A DNA stretch of 64,000 nucleotides from an uncultured Algibacter sp. Its GTDB lineage: Bacteria; Bacteroidota; Bacteroidia; Flavobacteriales; Flavobacteriaceae. A program made the position numbers and the translations under genes. Below are positions 56,675 to 64,000 of this stretch, piece by piece (position 1 is the first letter of the stretch; the number at the start of each line of letters is the position of its first letter). The stretch spans positions 1-64,000 of the forward strand of contig CANMQH010000019.1 of assembly GCA_947499935.1 (NCBI GenBank), given 5' to 3'. Below the pieces are notes generated by a model. It searched no databases, had not been told where the DNA came from, and worked only from the letters and a program-made list of their open reading frames with translations.

Positions 56675-56910
56675 GTTTAAAAAAAATATATATCTACTTT
56701 TTTATAGCAGCCGCAATTGTTTTTTCTATTGGATTTATTTTTTATGATTATGATAGCACATTTGTTATAAACATCCATGATACTTACTTTGTTATTCGTA
56801 GCTTAGAATTAATACATTCTGTTTCTTTACTGCTTTTTGTTATCGGCTTGGTGTTCTTTATATTATCTAAAATAACAACAAAAAGTCATTCCAAGGAAAG
56901 TAAAAAATAA
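56671..56910 (+). CDS. Small two-helix membrane protein
   Basis: 79 aa with two transmembrane segments (FFIAAAIVFSIGFIF and SVSLLLFVIGLVFFIL) joined by a loop NIHDTYFVIRS; the tail is basic and serine-rich. HDTYFV is reminiscent of heme-copper oxidase subunit I, but the protein is far too short to be one. It overlaps tsaD by 4 bp (coupled) and its 3' end overlaps the convergent LRR gene by 25 bp. Confidence 0.7.
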   Translation: MSLKKIYIYFFIAAAIVFSIGFIFYDYDSTFVINIHDTYFVIRSLELIHSVSLLLFVIGLVFFILSKITTKSHSKESKK

Positions 56911-57806
56911 TGCCGCATTTCCTTTTTCCATTTTGCTTTTTCAGAATCTGACAGATTATTATTATCCATAATCAGTCCTAAAACATGGGATGCTTTTGTG
57001 CTGTAAATTTCTGGAATACTTTTTATTTTGCAATTATTAACATGTAGTAGAAATAAGCCTTTCATGGTCGCAAATTCAGGAGGTAACTCCTCAAAAAGAT
57101 TATGACCAGCATGCACTACCCATACTTTTTTCATTCCACTAATTTCTGATGGTAAATTAGTAAGCTGATTATGCTCTATATATAGATTTTTTAGCTGAGA
57201 CAAAGCTCCAATAGTTTTTGGAAGAACCTTTAAATTATTGTTTGTAAGCCATAACGATGTTAGCTTTGGTAATTGTGTTAAAGTGCTAAAATTTTCTTCT
57301 TTAGAAATACTATTATTTGATAGGTTAAGGTCTTTCAGCGTATTAAATTCTGTAATAGATTCTGGTATTTGTGTTAATTTATTATCCTGAAGATTAAAAA
57401 ACACTATCGGTAAATCTTTTAATATTTTAAACGTACTATCAAAGTCCAATTCCGGATTACTATTAAGTGCTATTTGACTAAGGTTTTTAAACCTAGATAT
57501 TGAATTTGGAAGCGATTTTAACCCCAAACTATCAAGTATTAAAACCTTTAGTTTTTCTGGGTTTGGTATTTTTTTAAATACATTATCAATATCTTTAAAA
57601 CTGGTATTAATAAACTTTATAGAGGCAAGTTTATGTAAAGACGCTAACGGCATACTGTTGGCCTCATCGTTGCTATTTATTGTTATTCGATAAACTTTAT
57701 TATTTAGAAGATCATCATTAGCTGTATATGTTTTCTTGTAAAAGGTTTTATAAGGCGAACAACTTACAATACATAACCCGAGTATTATAATTAGAACTCT
57801 AATCAT
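56886..57806 (-). CDS. Leucine-rich repeat lipoprotein
   Basis: 306 aa. Lipobox ILGLCIVSC (Cys16), then about nine leucine-rich repeats (for example LKVLILDSLGLKSLPNSISR, LTSLWLTNNNLKVLPKTIGA, LKNLYIEHNQLTNLPSEISG). Probably a surface or periplasmic binding protein. Its ATG overlaps the end of the upstream gene by 8 bp, suggesting translational coupling with that secreted protein. Confidence 0.82.
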   Translation of the reverse strand: MIRVLIIILGLCIVSCSPYKTFYKKTYTANDDLLNNKVYRITINSNDEANSMPLASLHKLASIKFINTSFKDIDNVFKKIPNPEKLKVLILDSLGLKSLPNSISRFKNLSQIALNSNPELDFDSTFKILKDLPIVFFNLQDNKLTQIPESITEFNTLKDLNLSNNSISKEENFSTLTQLPKLTSLWLTNNNLKVLPKTIGALSQLKNLYIEHNQLTNLPSEISGMKKVWVVHAGHNLFEELPPEFATMKGLFLLHVNNCKIKSIPEIYSTKASHVLGLIMDNNNLSDSEKAKWKKEMRHYFLLSLE

Positions 57807-58728
57807 GGTTAGTAGAGTTTAATTGACCACTTATTGAAACTTCTATTAACAACTTATCATTAGCTGTTACATCCCATGGAAAACGTGGATTTAAACCAAA
57901 ACTATCATGAAGTGTATTTTGCACAAAAGCGCCCAATTTTTGACTATTTATTCCAGCTTTACTATAAACCGAATAATACTCATCTTGAAAACTGCCAAAA
58001 GCAAATGCATTGGCATAAAATAAATTTTGGTAAGGCGATACAGTATGCCATACGTTTTTACGTCCATCATCAGAATTAATATTGTTATTTGGTGTTTTGA
58101 CATAATTTGGTTTAGGTGTAAACAGCTCAATACCTAAGCCTACTCGATAGGCTTCAAATCGCGATTCAATTTTTGTAAATCCTATAATTAGCGAGCCTGT
58201 CTTGCCATAATCTGTACCTTCTCCATTAAATAATCGTCCAAATTTAAAATCATTTGTAAAAGCAATATCCAAAGCATGATTTGCATTACTAAAACGCATT
58301 AAAATTTTACCCTGTTTTAAATTAAAATGATTTAAGTTTTTTGGTAGAAACTCTTTTTGAAATCCAAAACCTATCCCACTAAAGCCTCCTTTACCTTCGT
58401 GATCAAAAAGTATCGTTTTGTTAAAATTTGAAATTGTACTGCCCAGTAAATTAGAGTTTTGACCGATGCCCATAAGTGCAAAAAACTCATAGCCATAAAA
58501 CACACCATTTTTGCGTATGGTATGTCTTTTAAATAGATGTCCAGAAATTAGATTTACACCACCTTCCATAGCTGCATCTCCATAATTAGCTGTTCCAAAA
58601 GCAGATAATCCAGCCTCTAGCTTTATATTTTGATTACCAAAAGTAAATTGAAGCTTCCCCAAAACCCCATAATTTCCGTCTAATTTTTGACCAATTGAAG
58701 TGTATGAAACTAAAATGGCAATCGCCAA
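57799..58728 (-). CDS. Secreted or outer-membrane protein of unknown function, start uncertain
   Basis: 309 aa as read from TTG. The N terminus AIAILVSYTSIGQ is the end of a signal peptide; upstream codons in the same frame give IIIKKIFL, completing a normal signal sequence, but no ATG, GTG or TTG precedes them. A TAnnTTTG element (TACCTTTG) lies only about 25 bp before, so translation may begin at an ATT/ATC codon. The mature part is Gly/Phe-rich with beta-strand periodicity (LRFSN, FKFGRLFNGEGTDYGKTGSLIIGF). A resemblance to polymorphic toxin type 23-labelled proteins is possible but unproven. Overlaps the LRR lipoprotein gene. Confidence 0.62.
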   Translation of the reverse strand: MAIAILVSYTSIGQKLDGNYGVLGKLQFTFGNQNIKLEAGLSAFGTANYGDAAMEGGVNLISGHLFKRHTIRKNGVFYGYEFFALMGIGQNSNLLGSTISNFNKTILFDHEGKGGFSGIGFGFQKEFLPKNLNHFNLKQGKILMRFSNANHALDIAFTNDFKFGRLFNGEGTDYGKTGSLIIGFTKIESRFEAYRVGLGIELFTPKPNYVKTPNNNINSDDGRKNVWHTVSPYQNLFYANAFAFGSFQDEYYSVYSKAGINSQKLGAFVQNTLHDSFGLNPRFPWDVTANDKLLIEVSISGQLNSTNHD

Positions 58729-58893
58729 AAATATTTTTTTAATGATGATAAATAAATTTATTACAAAGGTAATAGTTTCAATATTTAAACTATGGTATCA
58801 TTTAGTTGAATGTATTAGCATAACCTTTTAATGTTAAAATAAAAACATTTAGTCATATTAGTAGTGTAGACATTTTACATAAATAACTAAAAT

Positions 58894-58925
58894 AAAAAAG
58901 CTTTCAATTTCTTGAAAGCTTTTTT
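58894..58925. terminator. Intrinsic terminator of the tRNA-Arg gene
   Basis: A perfect 14-bp stem AAAAAAGCTTTCAA / TTGAAAGCTTTTTT with a 4-nt loop, U-rich in both directions, 7 bp beyond the 3' end of the tRNA. Confidence 0.88.
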
Positions 58926-58932
58926 ATTTTTG

Positions 58933-59006
58933 TGACCTCGACTGGATTCAAACCAGTAACCTCTTGAGCCGTAATCAAGTGCGCTATTCAGTTGCGCCAC
59001 GAGGCC
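58933..59006 (-). tRNA. tRNA-Arg (anticodon ACG)
   Basis: The minus strand folds as a full 74-nt cloverleaf: acceptor GGCCTCG/CGAGGTC (one G-U), D arm GCGC/GCGC, anticodon stem CTTGA/TCAAG with loop TTACGGC giving anticodon ACG, and T arm ACTGG/CCAGT with TTTGAAT. Discriminator base A; CCA is not encoded. A34 is expected to be deaminated to inosine by TadA so that CGU, CGC and CGA are read. Confidence 0.96.
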
Positions 59007-59088
59007 TTTTTTGTGGGTGCAAATATACATTTTTTATTAAAACTCTACCAAATTTTTTATTCAAATTTCTAAATCATTACTTTTGGGG

Positions 59089-59721
59089 ATGGCTAAGCAT
59101 TTATTACAGCAAAAATTCAATCATATTTTCGATAATCAACTTATAAATGATATCGAAAACGTAGGTGTTTTAACAACATTTTCTAAAGATGATATTATAA
59201 TTGATATCAATCAACCCTTAAAACATATACCACTACTATTAAGCGGAAACATTAAGATACTTCGCGAAGACAATAATGGTAATGAACTTTTAATTTATTT
59301 TCTTGAAGCTGGCGAAACCTGTACCATGTCACTCACCTGCTGCTTAGGGACTACAAAAAGTAAAATTAGAGCCGTTGCCGAAAAAGACTCTACCCTAATG
59401 ATGATACCTGTTCAAAACATGCAAACATGGTTTCATAACAATTCTAGTTGGCGCAATTTTATTTTGGAAACCTACCAAAATCGTTTTGAAGAAATGCTAG
59501 AAACGATAGATAATATTGCTTTCATGAAAATGGATGAGCGTCTTTATAAATACTTGATTAACAAAACCGTGTTACACGCTTCAAAAACTATCATTGTAAA
59601 ACATCAAGATATTGCTGAAGATTTACACACATCTCGTGTTGTTATTTCAAGACTTCTCAAGCAATTAGAAAACGATGGAAAAATAAAACTTAGTAGGAAT
59701 AAAATTGACGTTTTATCATAA
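59089..59721 (+). CDS. Crp/Fnr-family activator with cysteine-rich effector loop (putative sulfur sensor)
   Basis: 210 aa from ATG 59089 (a TTG at 59083 would add two residues). Residues 20-120 are a cNMP-type beta roll, and 140-205 are an HTH with recognition helix TSRVVISRLLKQLE. All three cysteines lie in GETCTMSLTCCLG (C78, C84, C85), the loop that binds cyclic nucleotide in Crp. The Arg-Val pattern of the helix resembles cyanobacterial NtcA (SRVTVTRLL). Neighbouring genes are sulfur transporters and a persulfide dioxygenase, so thiol/persulfide sensing is plausible. It has no FNR N-terminal cysteine cluster. Confidence 0.88.
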   Translation: MAKHLLQQKFNHIFDNQLINDIENVGVLTTFSKDDIIIDINQPLKHIPLLLSGNIKILREDNNGNELLIYFLEAGETCTMSLTCCLGTTKSKIRAVAEKDSTLMMIPVQNMQTWFHNNSSWRNFILETYQNRFEEMLETIDNIAFMKMDERLYKYLINKTVLHASKTIIVKHQDIAEDLHTSRVVISRLLKQLENDGKIKLSRNKIDVLS

Positions 59722-59798
59722 TTTACCATTTTTAAGATTCTAAATCTTAAAAAATAGCCATCATCAATATTTAAATAATTTTAGTTACAAAATGCTAG

Positions 59799-59842
59799 GT
59801 AACAATTATTACAATAAAACATTTTATTAAAATATACATTTG
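59799..59842 (+). promoter_or_regulatory. Operator and -7 element upstream of the YeeE/YedE genes
   Basis: GTAACAATTATTAC (59799-59812; GTA-N8-TAC) is followed after exactly 22 bp by TACATTTG (59835-59842). No TTG lies at the usual -33 place; the operator centre falls about 30 bp before the -7 element, near -41 to -43, the class II activator position. The same layout recurs at 61629-61672. Confidence 0.65.
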
Positions 59843-59857
59843 CATAAAAATTATTTT

Positions 59858-60415
59858 ATGCAATCTATTCTAAGCCCATGGCCATGGTATGTTTCTGGAC
59901 CGCTTATAGCACTTGTTATGGCACTCCTACTCTATTTTGGAAAAACGTTTGGCATGTCTTCAAATTTGCGAACTTTATGTACCATAAGTGGTGCAGACAA
60001 ATTATCCGATTTCTTTAAATTCAACTGGAAAGACCAAATTTGGAATTTAACAGTTGTTCTAGGAGCGGTAATAGGTGGGTTTATAGCTGTAAACTACCTT
60101 TCTGATGATACAGTTACAGATTTAAATTCTACCACCGTAATAGAACTTAAAAGTATGGGCTTTAAAAACCCTGGAACTACTTTGGTACCCGATGAAGTTT
60201 TTAGCTTAAACGCTTTAACTACTCCAAAAGGCATATTGATATTAATTATTGGAGGCATCCTTATTGGTTTTGGTACGCGCTATGCAGGTGGATGTACATC
60301 TGGTCATGCTATAACTGGATTAAGCAGTTTGCAAAAACCGTCTTTAATTGCTGTTATTGGCTTTTTTATTGGTGGATTAATAATGACTAATTTTATATTA
60401 CCCCTAATTTTTTAA
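59858..60415 (+). CDS. YeeE/YedE family thiosulfate-type transporter half, PmpA-like
   Basis: 185 aa from ATG 59858; a TTG at 59840 lies inside the -7 element and is unlikely. About five transmembrane helices. The conserved GFGTRYAGGCTSGHAITGLS carries the family cysteine thought to hand on sulfur, and a second Cys is in LCTISGADK. Family members import thiosulfate or other sulfur compounds. Works presumably with the second half-size protein encoded 2 bp downstream. Confidence 0.88.
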   Translation: MQSILSPWPWYVSGPLIALVMALLLYFGKTFGMSSNLRTLCTISGADKLSDFFKFNWKDQIWNLTVVLGAVIGGFIAVNYLSDDTVTDLNSTTVIELKSMGFKNPGTTLVPDEVFSLNALTTPKGILILIIGGILIGFGTRYAGGCTSGHAITGLSSLQKPSLIAVIGFFIGGLIMTNFILPLIF

Positions 60416-60417
60416 AT

Positions 60418-60831
60418 ATGAAGTTTATAAAATTTTTATTAGTTGGTGTTTTTTTCGGAATTGTTTTAGTAAAATCTGAAGCTGTTTCCTGGTATCGTAT
60501 ATATGAAATGTTTAGATTTCAATCCTTTCATATGTATGGCATTATAGGTACTGCAGTGATTTCAGGCATTCTATTTCTTCAAATATCTAAAAAAGGAAAA
60601 TTAAAAAGCATTAAAGGAGCAGATATTTATGTTCCAAAAAAAGAAAATGGATTTACAAGATATATTATTGGAGGTATTATTTTTGGGCTAGGATGGGCGC
60701 TTTTAGGAGCCTGTCCAGGACCAATGTACATTTTATTGGGTACTGGAATTTGGACCATGCTTATTGCTATTGCAGCAGCCATGTTAGGTACGTTAATCTA
60801 TGGTGTCTTAAAAACTAAACTACCTCACTAA
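60418..60831 (+). CDS. YeeE/YedE family transporter half, PmpB/DUF6691-like
   Basis: 137 aa with about four transmembrane helices. GLGWALLGACPGPMYILLGTG contains the conserved cysteine of the second YeeE half. It begins 2 bp after its partner and ends 1 bp before the TauE/SafE gene, a tight operon. Two-gene split YeeE systems beside persulfide dioxygenases are known in many Bacteroidota and Proteobacteria. Confidence 0.88.
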   Translation: MKFIKFLLVGVFFGIVLVKSEAVSWYRIYEMFRFQSFHMYGIIGTAVISGILFLQISKKGKLKSIKGADIYVPKKENGFTRYIIGGIIFGLGWALLGACPGPMYILLGTGIWTMLIAIAAAMLGTLIYGVLKTKLPH

Positions 60832-60832
60832 T

Positions 60833-61627
60833 ATGGATAGCACTCAAATACTAGGCTATATTGGTGCGCTTGTCGTTGGCTTGGTCTTAGGTTTAATTGG
60901 CGGAGGTGGATCTATACTTACTGTACCTTTATTAGTATATTTATTAGGATATAACCCTGTGGTAGCTACCGCTTATTCTCTATTTGTTGTTGGAACAACA
61001 TCTTTAGTAGGTACTATTCAAAAACATAAAGAAGGACTAGTAGATTTTAAAACGGGTCTAGCTTTTTCCTTTCCTTCATTTATCGCAGTATATTTATCTA
61101 GAAGATATTTGGTACCTAATATACCAGAAACTATATTTTCAGTTTCTAGCTTTGAATTAACTAAAGATATGGGGATTATGATATTTTTTGCCATTATCAT
61201 GTGTATCGCATCTTTTTCAATGATAAAAAACAAAAAAGATAAAAACAACATATCTAAAAACAGTCAGCCCTATTATAAAACCTTTATACAAGGACTAACT
61301 ATTGGCACTGTTACAGGTGTTATTGGCGCTGGTGGTGGTTTTTTATACGTTCCGGCTTTGGTTCTATGGGCAAAAATACCCATGAAAAAAGCTGTAGGTA
61401 CCTCACTAATTATTGTTACTATAAATTCTTTAATCGGCTTTACAGGAGATATGCAAACGCTAAATGTAGAATGGGAATTCTTAATTATTTTTACACTAAT
61501 CTCAATAGCAGGTATAATTTTAGGTGTATTTCTTTCAAAATTTATTAGTGGCCATAAATTAAAAAAGAGTTTTGGTTATTTTGTTTTATTTATGGCGACT
61601 TACATTATCTATAAAGAGCTTAAATAG
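60833..61627 (+). CDS. TauE/SafE family sulfite exporter-type permease
   Basis: 264 aa, about eight transmembrane helices in two repeats: GLVLGLIGGGGSILTVPLLVYLLGYNP near the N terminus and GVIGAGGGFLYVPALVLWAKIPMKKAVGTSLI in the second half. In this setting it is likely to export sulfite produced by the MBL-rhodanese enzyme encoded next. An operator starts 2 bp after its stop. Confidence 0.9.
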   Translation: MDSTQILGYIGALVVGLVLGLIGGGGSILTVPLLVYLLGYNPVVATAYSLFVVGTTSLVGTIQKHKEGLVDFKTGLAFSFPSFIAVYLSRRYLVPNIPETIFSVSSFELTKDMGIMIFFAIIMCIASFSMIKNKKDKNNISKNSQPYYKTFIQGLTIGTVTGVIGAGGGFLYVPALVLWAKIPMKKAVGTSLIIVTINSLIGFTGDMQTLNVEWEFLIIFTLISIAGIILGVFLSKFISGHKLKKSFGYFVLFMATYIIYKELK

Positions 61628-61628
61628 T

Positions 61629-61672
61629 GTAACAAATGTCACGAAGTAGACAATAATCTTTTTATAAATTTG
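61629..61672 (+). promoter_or_regulatory. Operator and -7 element upstream of the MBL-rhodanese gene
   Basis: GTAACAAATGTCAC (61629-61642; GTA-N8-CAC) is followed after exactly 22 bp by TAAATTTG (61665-61672). Motif and spacing match the site before the YeeE/YedE genes. It indicates that the last gene of the locus has its own, co-regulated promoter. Confidence 0.65.
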
Positions 61673-61749
61673 AACAGCACCAATCGAATTTTATAAATCA
61701 TTTAAGACAATATTAAAAATAAGCTTTTCCAGAAATAAAGAAAATTTCA

Positions 61750-63162
61750 ATGAAAATAGAACAAATATATACAGGATGTTTAGCTCAAGGAGCATATTAT
61801 ATAGAGTCAAATGGTGAGGTTGCTATTATCGACCCTTTACGTGAAACTCAACAATATGTAGACAAAGCAAATCACGAAGGTGCGAAAATAAAATATATAT
61901 TTGAAACACATTTTCATGCCGATTTTGTTTCTGGACATATAGATTTGGCTAAAAAAACTGGAGCGACTATTGTTTTTGGTCCTAAAGCTGAAACCAATTA
62001 CGATATTTATTCTGCAAAAGACAATGAGGTATTTAAACTTGGCAACATTAAAATCAAGGTATTACACACTCCTGGTCATACTTTAGAATCCACAACGTAT
62101 TTACTTATTGATGAACATGATAAAAATCATGCGATTTTTTCTGGTGACACCTTATTTTTAGGAGATGTTGGTCGTCCAGATTTAGCTATTAAGTCAAATT
62201 TAACTAAAGAAGATTTAGCAGGTATGCTGTTTGATTCTTTACGGAACAAAATAATGCCATTAGAAGATTATCTAATTGTGTATCCTGCGCATGGTGCTGG
62301 TTCTGCATGTGGAAAAAACTTGAGTAAAGAAACCGTTGGTGTTTTAGGAGAACAAAAAAAGACAAATTATGCTTTAAGAGCAGATATGTCTAAAAATGAA
62401 TTTGTAGAAGAAGTGCTTGATGGTATTGCACCACCACCTCAATATTTTGCAAAAAATGCGATGATGAATAAATCTGGGTATGATGCTTTTGAAAATGTTT
62501 TAAAAAGAGGTGATAATGCTCTAAATCCTGATGAATTTGAAAATATAGCTAATCAAGAAGATGCTTTAGTGTTAGATGTTAGAAATGAAAAAGATTTTGT
62601 TAAGGGCTATATACCCAACTCCATTTTCATTGGTATACATGGTGGGTTTGCACCCTGGGTTGGCGCTTTAATAACCGATTTAAAACAACCTATTTTATTA
62701 GTTACTCCCGAAGGAAAAGAAAAAGAAACACTAACCCGTTTATCTCGTGTAGGCTATGACAATACATTAGGATATTTAAAAGGAGGAATAGATGCTTGGA
62801 AAGCCGCTAATAAAGACCTTGAAACAATATCGTCTATCACTGCTGAACAATTCTCTGAACAGTTTAAAACAGACAATGTGAATACATTGGATGTTAGAAA
62901 AGATGGCGAATACAAATCCGAACATCTTGATGGTGATTCTGTTAAACATTTTGCTCTAGACTATATCAACAATAATATGAACGCTATAGATAAGGATAAG
63001 ACCTATTATATTCATTGTGCAGGTGGATACCGATCCGTTATAGCGGCTTCTATACTAAAAGCACGTGGTTTTAATAACCTAATTGATATTGCTGGTGGTT
63101 TTGCAGCCATTAAACAGACTGGTTTGGCTACAACAGATTTTGTTTGCCCTACAACTTTGTAA
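61750..63162 (+). CDS. Persulfide dioxygenase-rhodanese fusion (MBL fold plus two rhodanese domains)
   Basis: 470 aa. Residues 1-240 are an ETHE1-like MBL domain: THFHADFVSGH with H54, H56, D58 and H63, HTPGHT, SGDTLFLGDVGRPDL and YPAHGAG. First rhodanese domain about 265-355 lacks a catalytic cysteine (LLVTPEGKEK at the loop). Second, about 370-460, is active-type with Cys423 in HCAGGYRS. Such enzymes oxidise glutathione or low-molecular-weight persulfide to sulfite and can form thiosulfate. It follows a TauE/SafE exporter and has its own operator. Confidence 0.93.
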   Translation: MKIEQIYTGCLAQGAYYIESNGEVAIIDPLRETQQYVDKANHEGAKIKYIFETHFHADFVSGHIDLAKKTGATIVFGPKAETNYDIYSAKDNEVFKLGNIKIKVLHTPGHTLESTTYLLIDEHDKNHAIFSGDTLFLGDVGRPDLAIKSNLTKEDLAGMLFDSLRNKIMPLEDYLIVYPAHGAGSACGKNLSKETVGVLGEQKKTNYALRADMSKNEFVEEVLDGIAPPPQYFAKNAMMNKSGYDAFENVLKRGDNALNPDEFENIANQEDALVLDVRNEKDFVKGYIPNSIFIGIHGGFAPWVGALITDLKQPILLVTPEGKEKETLTRLSRVGYDNTLGYLKGGIDAWKAANKDLETISSITAEQFSEQFKTDNVNTLDVRKDGEYKSEHLDGDSVKHFALDYINNNMNAIDKDKTYYIHCAGGYRSVIAASILKARGFNNLIDIAGGFAAIKQTGLATTDFVCPTTL

Positions 63163-63170
63163 ATTAATTT

Positions 63171-63210
63171 TTAAAAAAAAGGTTGAACAATGCTATCATT
63201 GTTCAACCTT
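63171..63210 (-). terminator. Terminator of the T9SS gene at the window end
   Basis: A perfect 14-bp stem AAGGTTGAACAATG / CATTGTTCAACCTT with a 4-nt loop; the T-run follows on the minus strand only, so it serves the gene at 63308. Confidence 0.82.
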
Positions 63211-63307
63211 AAAGTAATAAATTTAGCCCTTTAATAACCTGTATCGGTTATTTAAGACTAGACATTAAGAACCTTTAGTGATTACTAAAACTAGGGCTTA
63301 ATTTCGT

Positions 63308-64000
63308 TTATTGTTTTACAAACTTAAAACTACGTCCTTCAAATTTTAATAAATAAATACCTGAATTTAGTTCTTTTAAATCTATACCGAAATTACCTGT
63401 AGATAATTCTGTATCCAATACTTTTTTACCATTCAAATCAAAAATAGAAGCAGTTCCTGTATTTGAAATACCAGAAATAAATATTTTATTTGAAACTGGG
63501 TTTGGATAAATTTTAAATTTTGGTGAATCTTTATCTAAATCAGAGATACTTAATGTTGATTGTTTTACTGAAATACGAACACCATCAGTACTACTGTACT
63601 CAACATCATCCCATTCTTTATTTGTGGCTAGTGTAGGTAAGTTTAAAGTAGAAAATGTTCCTGAAACGTTTCGGCCTTGTAACAATACTGTAAAAACATC
63701 ACCTATAGCTGGATCAAATCCATCTACTAATGACACATTTAAAGTTCCTTCTAGAATAGCATCTCTATCTACAATTATTTGGTCATAATTATCTCCTGCT
63801 ACTGTACCTCCTAATTCAATTTTTAGAGAGCCACTGGTTGTTTGTGTATAACTTGTAAAAAAACCATTTAATTTATACATCCCAGTCGCATCAGTAGAAT
63901 TTCCTGGAGATAATATTCCATCATTTGAAAAATTACCGCTCTGCTCTACATTTATTCCGCCTAAAATCCCATTATTAACAACTTGTGCTCCAAAACCATT
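63308..64000 (-). CDS. T9SS type A sorting domain protein, beta-helix type, truncated by the window edge
   Basis: The C-terminal 231 codons are inside the window and the frame stays open to base 64000; the ATG at 63880 is internal. The upstream part includes GNFSNDGILSPGNSTDATGM followed by LKIELGGTVAGDNYDQIIVD, the pattern of autotransporter-like beta-helix repeats (LSPGNS...G-TVAG..YDQI). The last 75 residues are a T9SS type A domain (FKIYPNPVSNKIFISGISN, NSGIYLLKFEG). Probably a large secreted adhesin-like protein. Confidence 0.85.
   Translation of the reverse strand, partial: NGFGAQVVNNGILGGINVEQSGNFSNDGILSPGNSTDATGMYKLNGFFTSYTQTTSGSLKIELGGTVAGDNYDQIIVDRDAILEGTLNVSLVDGFDPAIGDVFTVLLQGRNVSGTFSTLNLPTLATNKEWDDVEYSSTDGVRISVKQSTLSISDLDKDSPKFKIYPNPVSNKIFISGISNTGTASIFDLNGKKVLDTELSTGNFGIDLKELNSGIYLLKFEGRSFKFVKQ

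Noticed and set aside
56671-56910. Cytochrome oxidase subunit fragment because of HDTYFV
   Set aside because: Only two helices, no heme-ligand histidine pattern, and an intact start and stop; treated as an independent small membrane protein.
57799-58728. Polymorphic toxin assignment
   Set aside because: Only a vague resemblance; no immunity gene, no toxin-domain motif I can verify, and the sequence looks beta-barrel-like.
59840-59857. TTG start for the first YeeE/YedE gene
   Set aside because: The codon lies inside the predicted TACATTTG -7 element; ATG 59858 gives the family-typical N terminus MQSILSPWPW.

Overview
The window is AT-rich chromosomal DNA from a member of the Flavobacteriaceae (Bacteroidota), probably marine. 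The evidence is four type IX secretion (T9SS) C-terminal sorting domains, a secreted GH16 polysaccharide hydrolase, a surface-type lipoprotein signal, Bacteroidota promoter elements of the TTG-N20-TAnnTTTG kind, few Shine-Dalgarno sequences, and protein sequences typical of the family. There is no rRNA, CRISPR array, transposase or prophage. One tRNA (Arg-ACG) is present.

Layout. 0.2-3.1 kb: an internally duplicated membrane protein, then a LexA/CI-type self-cleaving repressor overlapping an exonuclease-GIY-YIG nuclease. 3.2-5.7 kb: a tandem pair of duplicated T9SS proteins and a DUF3575 protein. 5.7-10.7 kb: leuC-leuD-leuA-leuB on the minus strand, with a hairpin plus U-run in the leuC leader and a repeat element between leuA and leuB. 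12.4-17.0 kb: an FNR-type regulator and a minus-strand run of globin, heme lipoprotein, b-type membrane protein, NAD(P)H/2Fe-2S reductase and pentaheme cytochrome c. 17.2-24.2 kb: a molybdenum cofactor (Moco) operon (moeA, ModE-like wHTH, TauE/SafE permease, mobA, moaD, moeB-rhodanese, moaE, moaCB fusion, moaA). 24.5-30.7 kb: GH16 enzyme and polysaccharide genes (Wza-type lipoprotein, PLP aminotransferase, UDP-HexNAc 4-epimerase with a 5' frameshift, UDP-HexNAc 6-dehydrogenase). 30.8-50.9 kb: mostly housekeeping genes (Lrp, M14 peptidase, XRE regulator, MBL hydrolase, bcp, nth, ECF sigma factor, uvrA, peroxiredoxin, proline dehydrogenase, aroB, a BadF-type kinase, gap, pfkA). 51-58.7 kb: a giant TamB-like protein, tsaD and small envelope proteins. 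58.9-63.2 kb: tRNA-Arg and a sulfur locus (Crp-family regulator, two YeeE/YedE half-transporters, TauE/SafE, persulfide-dioxygenase-rhodanese). The window ends inside a truncated T9SS protein.

Three regulatory modules look most worth following. (1) In the sulfur locus the Crp-like regulator has its only three cysteines in the effector-pocket loop. Two matching operators of the GTA-N8-(T/C)AC kind lie exactly 22 bp upstream of a TAnnTTTG -7 element, one before the transporter genes and one before the MBL-rhodanese gene. This resembles an activator-dependent reactive-sulfur regulon. (2) The globin electron-transfer cluster lies beside a regulator with an FNR-like cysteine set, and both promoter regions carry TAAGTA-N4-TACTTA. 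(3) A small XRE regulator and a divergent M14 carboxypeptidase share copies of a TTACAAATGTAA-type palindrome lying over their predicted -7 elements.

All calls come from reading the sequence and translations; no database search or structure calculation was run.
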